Shown here piece after piece: positions 58,166 through 64,000 of a stretch of DNA of 64,000 bases. The translations under genes and the position numbers were made by a program. The stretch comes from JARFVT01 sp036677425 (GTDB taxonomy: Bacteria > Pseudomonadota > Alphaproteobacteria > UBA8366 > Aestuariispiraceae). Below the pieces are notes generated by a model. That model ran no database searches, had not been told where the DNA came from, and saw only the letters and a list, made by a program, of their open reading frames with translations. The stretch's first letter is position 1; every line of letters starts with the position of its first letter. The DNA lies in contig JARFVT010000013.1 of assembly GCA_036677425.1 (NCBI GenBank), positions 186,001 to 250,000 of the forward strand, read 5' to 3'.

Positions 58166-58302
58166 ATGAAAATAGCAATATTAACGACAAGCTTCAAAAA
58201 AGATATGAAGCGTCAGAAAAAACTTGGGAAGTCTAAAGAAAAGCTCCAAGTTATAATGGAGGCTATTTGTTGTGATGGCGATGCTCCTGAAGAATGCTCC
58301 CC
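58166..58302 (+). pseudogene. YafQ/RelE-type toxin, 5' fragment cut by an IS
   Basis: The frame begins MKIAILTTSFKKDMKRQKKL and runs GKSKEKLQVIMEAICCDGDA, the start of YafQ-type ribonuclease toxins. It is cut at 58303 by the end of IS copy 3. I see no convincing remainder after 59559. Both halves of this toxin-antitoxin pair are dead. Confidence 0.75.
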
Positions 58303-58328
58303 TGACCTGCGCCCCAACTTTGTACCAG

Positions 58329-59234
58329 TTAGCCGTAGAGTCCTTTAGTTAAGTTTTTATCAATTATTTGATCATTTGCAACCATTATGGGGGCATGCCC
58401 CCATAATGGTTGGTCGTTTTTATTTTGCAAAGCTTGTATTGGGCTTTGCCCATCCAAGGCTGAGTGCGGCCTTACATGATTATAATCATCGCGCCAATCT
58501 GCTAATATCTTACGAACATGATGAAGGTCTTCAAACAGTGTTTCATTTAAACATTCATCACGTAATTTACCATTGAAGCTTTCCACAAACCCGTTTTGCA
58601 TCGGCTTGCCTGGTACGATGTAATGCCAATTGATGCCCATGTCGCCTTGCCATTTTAGTAGGGCATTTGATGTCATTTCCGTGCCGTTATCGCTGACTAT
58701 TGTATCTGGCTTGCCACGTATTGCTATTATGTTATCTAACTCACGGGACAAACGATGACCACCGATCGATGTATCAGCCACCAGTGCCAAACATTCTCGG
58801 CTGCTATCATCAACAACACATAACATTCTAAAACGCCTGCCATCCATAAAACTATCACTGACAAAATCAAGCGACCAGCGTTCGTTGACCTTAGAAGGCA
58901 CTGCAATCGGTGATCTTGTGCCAATAGCACGCTTGCGACCATTCCGTTTGCGAACTGCCAAACCTTCTTCTTTATACAAACGCCGAAGCTTCTTATGGTT
59001 AAGGTGATAACCCTCACGTGCCAATAAAATATGCAGACGGCGATAGCCAAAGCGTTTACGTAAATGCGATAATTCGCGTAATCTGCTGCGTAATACCGCA
59101 TCATTGGGTCGTACGGATTGGTACCGGATTAAAGATCGTTCCACGTTAAGCATTAAACACGCCCGCCGCTCACTCACCATAAAATTTGTTCGAAGGTGAG
59201 TGACAGCATCTCGCTTGCCAGCGGGCGTTACCAT
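58329..59234 (-). CDS. IS3-family transposase OrfB (copy 3)
   Basis: It is complete at 301 residues and almost identical to the copy 2 protein, with all three DDE segments present. The ATG lies inside the last codons of orfA. Confidence 0.95.
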   Translation of the reverse strand: MVTPAGKRDAVTHLRTNFMVSERRACLMLNVERSLIRYQSVRPNDAVLRSRLRELSHLRKRFGYRRLHILLAREGYHLNHKKLRRLYKEEGLAVRKRNGRKRAIGTRSPIAVPSKVNERWSLDFVSDSFMDGRRFRMLCVVDDSSRECLALVADTSIGGHRLSRELDNIIAIRGKPDTIVSDNGTEMTSNALLKWQGDMGINWHYIVPGKPMQNGFVESFNGKLRDECLNETLFEDLHHVRKILADWRDDYNHVRPHSALDGQSPIQALQNKNDQPLWGHAPIMVANDQIIDKNLTKGLYG

Positions 59235-59494
59235 TTTTTTGCATTCACATCTTTCAACATCGAAATATCCAAATGGGCATCCGCCAGCAAAGATTTTAAA
59301 CGGCGGTTTTCATCTTCAAGCAATTTTAATCGTTTAGCATCACTGACTTCCATGCCGCCATATTTTGACTTCCACTTGTAAAATGTACTTTCTGCAATTC
59401 CGTGTCTGCGGCAAAGATCTGCGGTGGTAATGCCAGATTCCTGCTCTTTTAATATACGAATAATCTGTTCTTCGTTAAATCTACTACGTTTCAT
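59228..59494 (-). CDS. IS3-family transposase OrfA (copy 3)
   Basis: 88 residues, identical to the OrfA of copies 1 and 2, with the same A7 overlap to orfB. Confidence 0.94.
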   Translation of the reverse strand: MKRSRFNEEQIIRILKEQESGITTADLCRRHGIAESTFYKWKSKYGGMEVSDAKRLKLLEDENRRLKSLLADAHLDISMLKDVNAKKW

Positions 59495-59704
59495 TCTGAT
59501 CTTCCTCCTGTTGAGAAAGACTCTACTTATAAATGGACTAATTTAAAGGGCGCAGGTCAGATACGACATACAAAAACATTGCACTGCTTTAATAAAGCTT
59601 TGTACAATGTAATTATATAAATTTTATTTAATGTGCTTTTGATTGTTAGATATTATTTTTAAAAATTAAATATACGCTGTGGTATAGTTTTTCCAGTTTA
59701 AAAA

Positions 59705-60754
59705 TTATAAAGTAACTCTTTTACTTACATGCTTAACTAGCTCTTCACCTATATACTCGCCTAATCTAACTGGTACAGCATTACCGATCAACCGCCCAAG
59801 CGAGCTTAAGTTGACTGGTTTATCGTCAGATATAAAAGCGTAGTCTTTAGGGAACCCCTGAATAATTGCTGCTTCACGCAAGCTAATGGCTCTATCTTGT
59901 TCAGGGTGTCCAAATCTACCATTTCCAAAGCCATAGCACTGAGTGGTTATTGTTGGTGCAGGTGCGTCCCATTTCATACGACCATAAACAGATGAAAAAG
60001 TTAGGCCTGTTTTTTTTGTATGGCATTTAGCTACAAGTTTCTGAGGCCAATCACGCCAAGTTCCACCAGGTATAGAACGCCTAATGCGCTCAAGGTTCAA
60101 AGTGCTCAAGGAAGCTGATACATGAAGACGGTCACATGGGTCGCTGGAACCAGCCTCAATCGCAGGTAAATATGCAATAGCATCTCTTACTGTTACTTTT
60201 GGTAAATTTAACTTTGGTAACGTAATTTCACCTAGCAAAGAAGCTACTAGAACAAGTCTTTTCCGACTTTGTGGAAGACCGATTTCACAGCCATTTACAA
60301 TACGATAAGAAACTGAATAATCGTTCTTTTTCAAATCGTTGACAAAATTCTTAAAAATTGATTGTTTTTCAAGTGGAGGGACATTTTCCATGGTTACTAA
60401 TGTTGGTTTAACATCCATAACCAATGAAGAAAATGCATCTAATAGCGCCCAATCTTTGTGAGGAGATTTACTTATTTTTGATCTAGAATAAGTTGAAAAA
60501 GGTTGACAGGGAGCGCAACCAGCTATAAGTGACACACTCGCATTTTTAAGTATGCTATGAATATCTGAAGGGTCTAATTTGGATATATCACTTTGAAGGA
60601 ATTTCGTATTATTATTTTTCTCCATTGGATAGTGGCAAGCTGGGTCAAGATCAACGCCTAATTTTACGTCAACCCCAGCATTTGAAAGGCCATGCGTTAA
60701 CCCTCCAACACCACAGAATAAATCTACTGCTTCAATTTTTCTTAGTTCAGTCAT
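59705..60754 (-). CDS. C5-cytosine DNA methyltransferase (Dcm family)
   Basis: The 349-residue enzyme is complete: motif I DLFCGVGGLTHG (about 11-22), the catalytic cysteine in GCAPCQPFSTYSR (about 78-90), ENVPPLEK (about 122), QSRKRLVLVAS, PTITTQCYGFGNGRFGHPEQ and RLIGNAVPVRLGEYI at the end. The target-recognition region (about 180-270) gives no clue to the site. It is the last gene of a three-gene operon, its ATG overlapping the HEPN stop (ATGA). It likely protects host DNA from the DUF262/HEPN partners or marks their target. Confidence 0.93.
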   Translation of the reverse strand: MTELRKIEAVDLFCGVGGLTHGLSNAGVDVKLGVDLDPACHYPMEKNNNTKFLQSDISKLDPSDIHSILKNASVSLIAGCAPCQPFSTYSRSKISKSPHKDWALLDAFSSLVMDVKPTLVTMENVPPLEKQSIFKNFVNDLKKNDYSVSYRIVNGCEIGLPQSRKRLVLVASLLGEITLPKLNLPKVTVRDAIAYLPAIEAGSSDPCDRLHVSASLSTLNLERIRRSIPGGTWRDWPQKLVAKCHTKKTGLTFSSVYGRMKWDAPAPTITTQCYGFGNGRFGHPEQDRAISLREAAIIQGFPKDYAFISDDKPVNLSSLGRLIGNAVPVRLGEYIGEELVKHVSKRVTL

Positions 60755-61467
60755 GCAGCAGCTTCTTTTGACTTTAAATACATCTTTTCGTCAAGAAATT
60801 TTTTATAAGACAGCGTTACAGCTTCTAAAAACGGCAGCACTCGCTCAGACAATTTTTTAACCTCTGCAAGAGTAAGATCCTTAGCACCATCTTCAAATGT
60901 AATATTGCCATGCGCTATATCATTCCGACGCGAAGCCAAATACATCATTGCAGTTGTTCTGTTTATGTACACTTTTTCATCGACCATTTTTTTTATGTCA
61001 GTAGATAAAATCAACTCACACCCTAAACGACTAGCTATTTTCTTAATAGCATTATCGTCCCAGCTTCCAGGCACGCCCTTGACGGTAAAAGGGCTTACTT
61101 TTTCACCAGAAACTAGTTGGCCACTAAGTTTTGTTAGATTTTTTAACGCTTTATCTCCAAGCCTAGCTTCTGAGTTCCTAAATTCAGACCTAACCCACTC
61201 TTTCAGTGACTTTTCAGTCCATAATCGTGGGTTTTCTGATGCCAAAATCTCTCCTACATGTTCCAAAGTTTGGGTAGAAACAGCCTCAACAATATTATAC
61301 AGGTGAATAAGTAAACCAGATTTCATTGTATTTATATGCCGCACTTCAATATTAATTTCACCATCGGTAGAAGCTATATCAACTCGTGCTTCTAACATTT
61401 TTGCTATATCGTAGTGACGCATAAATTCATTATTTCGTTCATCAAGATATCTAATTATAATATCCAT
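60751..61467 (-). CDS. HEPN-like nuclease (MAE_28990/MAE_18760 type)
   Basis: The 238-residue protein has the HEPN ribonuclease motif Rx4-6H as RRNDIAH (about residues 180-186), with an ELILSTDIKKMVDEKVYINR helix before it. The start is taken as ATG 61467 (MDIIIRYLDERNNEFMRHYD), because it overlaps the DUF262 stop as TAATG. Proteins of this type are predicted RNases linked to restriction and defence genes. Activity is inferred. Confidence 0.78.
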   Translation of the reverse strand: MDIIIRYLDERNNEFMRHYDIAKMLEARVDIASTDGEINIEVRHINTMKSGLLIHLYNIVEAVSTQTLEHVGEILASENPRLWTEKSLKEWVRSEFRNSEARLGDKALKNLTKLSGQLVSGEKVSPFTVKGVPGSWDDNAIKKIASRLGCELILSTDIKKMVDEKVYINRTTAMMYLASRRNDIAHGNITFEDGAKDLTLAEVKKLSERVLPFLEAVTLSYKKFLDEKMYLKSKEAAA

Positions 61468-62573
61468 TATCGTGCAAACCAATCTCGTAGTAATGTAATT
61501 CTTTTCAAAAGTTTACTTCTCACATTTGCAGCGTCTGATTTAGTAGCAACTTCAAATTCATCACTATCCAAAACATCCGTTATTTGTGAAGCCGTTTCAA
61601 GTAACTTTTCATCATTTCGTAGAGCCAAAGCCAATCCTACAGCTATAGCCTCGAATCTAACACGTGGCACTTGCTTTCCTGTTGCTGTTTTAGTAAAGCC
61701 GTTTGGAGAAACTTTTTTTACAAATACCATCATTTTCATAAATTCTTCTTCCATGGATTTCAGTGTTTTTGAAGTCCCGTTTTCCTTAATCTCCAAATTA
61801 GTTTTTTTATTAGTTTCGCCAACGAAATTAAAATAAAAAACTTTTGGTTGTTCTTTGTAACTTGGTATATCTCCAGTGCCGTCTTTAAGAGCTGGATCAA
61901 AACTCATTAAATAAGCAAAAAACCGAGTAACTAATTCTTCTCTTTCCCGAAGTTTAATTTGCCCTTGACTAATAGGGGTTAAGCTAACGAACTCATCCGT
62001 CTCTGCTAATTTAGTGATCATGTTCATAAATGGGCCAGGTAAGCTACCTCGTCTAATTTCCGCTTCATTTGCATTAGTGCCACCAGTGTTAATGCGGGCG
62101 AACATTTCTGTGCGGGTTGATTGTTCTGTCGAATTATCAAGAATAATAATTCTGATCGAACTCTCAGAAAATTTATACCTTTGAGGTTGTGAAAAATCAG
62201 AAAACTTCAAACCATTAGCAGCAGACAGAATTTGCAATCCCTTTAAAGGAAACTTATCACCCATGAAGTCTCTCAAAGTTCTAAGCCTTTGAGAGCCATC
62301 TACTATTTCCATACGCCCATCGTCAGCTTGCCAGAAAAACATGAATGGAATAGGTAAACCCATAAAAATAGATTCAATGAATTTTGATTGTTTATTTAAA
62401 TTCCAGATTAACTTCCGTTGATAAGAAGGAACATAATATCTTTCCTTATTTAGTTTTTCAACAAGGAATTCAAAAGTATAATCTATTATTGAGAACTTAA
62501 CAGCACGCGAATAATCAGCAATGATTTCTTCTGCCGCATCAATATAGGCTTTATCAAACTTTTTTTTTGCCAT
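61467..62573 (-). CDS. DUF262 (GmrS/ParB-like) protein
   Basis: The 368-residue protein has the DUF262 core: YVPSYQRKLIWNLNKQSKFI (about 53-72), ESIFMGLPIPFMFFWQ and the catalytic-type motif EIVDGSQRLRTLRDF (about 93-107). DUF262 occurs in type IV restriction enzymes such as GmrSD and in many defence genes, where it binds and hydrolyses nucleotides or nicks DNA. No DUF1524 HNH domain is attached. It starts the operon. Its coupling to the HEPN and methylase genes suggests one system. Confidence 0.85.
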   Translation of the reverse strand: MAKKKFDKAYIDAAEEIIADYSRAVKFSIIDYTFEFLVEKLNKERYYVPSYQRKLIWNLNKQSKFIESIFMGLPIPFMFFWQADDGRMEIVDGSQRLRTLRDFMGDKFPLKGLQILSAANGLKFSDFSQPQRYKFSESSIRIIILDNSTEQSTRTEMFARINTGGTNANEAEIRRGSLPGPFMNMITKLAETDEFVSLTPISQGQIKLREREELVTRFFAYLMSFDPALKDGTGDIPSYKEQPKVFYFNFVGETNKKTNLEIKENGTSKTLKSMEEEFMKMMVFVKKVSPNGFTKTATGKQVPRVRFEAIAVGLALALRNDEKLLETASQITDVLDSDEFEVATKSDAANVRSKLLKRITLLRDWFAR

Positions 62574-62703
62574 TACTGCCTCGCTTCCTTATAGAATAAA
62601 ACTACATACAAACTTTGTGGATGCAGGCAACCTGAGTCATATTAAATCCCTAAATTTAGTGAATAAAAATATAACATTTTTAATATTAAAAAGTAAACAA
62701 CAA

Positions 62704-64000
62704 CTATCTCGATATTTCTATATCATTAGATTTTTTAATGATTTTTTTGGTTTTATCATCGATCGGTGTTATTGTTTTTTTCTTGATGATTTTAGTTTCA
62801 GGTTTAATAAGGCTCTCCATAATATCATCATAAGAAATAGCATCTTCCTTAAAACATCCCATTTCTTCGGCAATATCATTATCAAAATATGAGCCATCCC
62901 ATTTTTGTAAATAATATAAATCAGCATCATTTTTGACGCACCATGATTTTGCCACATCATCCCATCTTGCGCCCAGTTTGACCGCTTCGTTCTTTTCGTT
63001 AAATGGCACATCTAAATAGACATAATCTTCATGCCATAATAATTTATTTTTAATTTTATCCGACATATCAATAAGTTTTGATAGGTTATCATCATCATTT
63101 TTGATTGATCTTGACCATGACCTAATATCATTACTTGCTTTGTCAGTTTGATAATCTATGCCTAATTCTTGTGATAATTTATGATGCGCCATTAAAACCG
63201 CGAGTGGTTTTAACTCCTGATTGATTAACATCTTGTCATTTGATTTGTTTTCATCATCAAACTTTGCCGCGCAGATATTTTTTAACATATCTGAATAAAA
63301 TAGATCATCATTTTGATAATTGCTTTTTATGGCATCATCACTGGAAATAGCATCTTCTTTAAAGTAACCCATTTCTTCGGCTGTGGCTTCATCGATGAAT
63401 GCGCCGCTATCACTATCTAAAATAACATTATCATTCGAACGGTCGATGATTTTTTTAATGCGATCAATAGAATTAGCTTTATCAATTTTAGTAACTTTAT
63501 TATTAGCTAATGATTTGGCAAAAATATCAAAATCTTTAATTTGTTTGGCATTGAATATTTGACCATAAAAAAACTCGTTTTTATCACTGTCTTTGGATTT
63601 TTTACAATATTCAATTATGGTTGGTTTTTGATTGGGTAAAATAGTTAAGCCATGCTGATTTATTTGCTTTCTTGTGATAAATCTTGGATCATCATAGCCT
63701 TTATTTTCTAAAATACTGGCATTAGCACCATAATAATATTTACCCGTAATTGGGTTTATTGGCTTGCCTTGATATTTTCTAATTTGTTGGTTTTTTTGCC
63801 AAGGTAAAATATTATTTTTCATTTGTGATATAAAATCAGCAGCCATCATTGTTTTATAACTTTGATGATTAATTGGCTCTTTAATATTAAAATCTAGATT
63901 CTGTTTTATCGGATTATTAATATTAAAATTTGATTTTTGCATAATAGATTTTTGCTTAACAGGTGATCGATTACCAGTGCCGATCAAATCACCAATAATC
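62704..64000 (-). CDS. ArdC-like antirestriction/primase-associated protein with DUF5710 domain, running off the window
   Basis: The N-terminal part reads FISQMKNNILPWQKNQQIRK, then INPITGKYYYGANASILENK and DPRFITRKQINQHG, the ArdC N-terminal (DUF1738) domain found in conjugative antirestriction proteins. The C-terminal part has YLDVPFNEKNEAVKLGARWD and SWCVKNDADLYYLQKW, a DUF5710 domain. A peptide of the form AEEMGxFKEDAIS occurs twice, around both ends of the DUF5710 segment. The frame is open to the window edge, so the true start may lie beyond 64000. The internal MQKSNFN methionine is the first ATG inside. Confidence 0.78.
   Translation of the reverse strand, partial: IIGDLIGTGNRSPVKQKSIMQKSNFNINNPIKQNLDFNIKEPINHQSYKTMMAADFISQMKNNILPWQKNQQIRKYQGKPINPITGKYYYGANASILENKGYDDPRFITRKQINQHGLTILPNQKPTIIEYCKKSKDSDKNEFFYGQIFNAKQIKDFDIFAKSLANNKVTKIDKANSIDRIKKIIDRSNDNVILDSDSGAFIDEATAEEMGYFKEDAISSDDAIKSNYQNDDLFYSDMLKNICAAKFDDENKSNDKMLINQELKPLAVLMAHHKLSQELGIDYQTDKASNDIRSWSRSIKNDDDNLSKLIDMSDKIKNKLLWHEDYVYLDVPFNEKNEAVKLGARWDDVAKSWCVKNDADLYYLQKWDGSYFDNDIAEEMGCFKEDAISYDDIMESLIKPETKIIKKKTITPIDDKTKKIIKKSNDIEISR

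Larger units (their letters stand above)
58303..59559 (-). mobile_element. IS3-family element, copy 3, intact
   Basis: This 1257-bp copy lies on the opposite strand from copy 2, giving two inverted 1.26-kb copies 650 bp apart. Ends are TGACCTGCGCCC at both sides. The flanks CCCC and GATA do not form a target duplication. A few substitutions separate it from copy 2 (for example DALTHL versus DAVTHL in OrfB). Confidence 0.95.

Noticed and set aside
59560..59640. Possible C-terminus of the YafQ-type toxin after IS copy 3
   Set aside because: The in-frame translation IRHTKTLHCFNKALYNVII has only a faint likeness to the RelE/YafQ end, and no target duplication supports a simple insertion.

Overview
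The window is AT-rich DNA from the chromosome of an alphaproteobacterium. The evidence is its set of core genes: aerobic cobaltochelatase cobS/cobT, petABC with trmL and a bolA-type gene next to it, rpoH, rluD next to a DUF6476-type membrane protein, a DUF6898-type protein, panB/panC, and remnants of the alphaproteobacterial urate oxidase puuD. I cannot name a genus. Three signs run through the whole window. There are many decayed genes, with in-frame stops, frameshifts, internal deletions and chimeras. There are several copies of one IS3-family element. There are short perfect tandem duplications inside and between genes. Together they suggest relaxed selection, for instance a recent bottleneck or a change of lifestyle.

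Layout. 0-6.4 kb: a SorC-type regulator pseudogene, an intact aldolase/dehydrogenase fusion for a deoxy-sugar, an esterase, then broken FkbM methyltransferase, EamA transporter and SDR genes. 6.4-16.9 kb: a restriction-modification zone with a broken hsdM-hsdS, IS copy 1, an apparently intact operon of two adenine methylase-like genes plus a GIY-YIG/helicase protein, a CoiA-like zinc protein, a GC-richer structured segment that may be an RNA gene, and nuclease remnants. 16.8-22.6 kb: a decaying protocatechuate/gallate meta-cleavage cluster (ligI, galD, ligK) with an ABC transporter, a GntR regulator and a shikimate dehydrogenase-like gene. 22.6-44.5 kb: mostly ordinary housekeeping genes (panCB, DUF1501/DUF1800, dgcNA, rpoH, rluD, threonine aldolase, cobST, bolA, trmL, petABC, a FliN-like protein, a Sel1 protein). 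44.8-52.1 kb: a purine region where a BMP-type nucleoside ABC transporter and an adenine deaminase are intact, but allA, alc, xdhC and puuD are remnants. 52.3-55.5 kb: rpmB, small conserved genes, an adenylate cyclase pseudogene and a ferritin-like protein. 55.6-59.6 kb: an IS nest that has split a RelB/DinJ-YafQ-type toxin-antitoxin pair. It also carries a second copy of the 3' end of the helicase gene located 46 kb away. 59.7-64 kb: a translationally coupled DUF262 / HEPN / C5-methyltransferase operon and an ArdC-like antirestriction gene that runs off the window.

The defence-related genes (hsdMS, helicase/methylase operon, toxin-antitoxin, DUF262-HEPN-Dcm, ArdC) all lie next to IS copies or at the window edge. 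The core genes in the middle are largely intact. Catabolic pathways for aromatic acids and purines are being lost, while the transporter, binding-protein and salvage steps beside them still read through.
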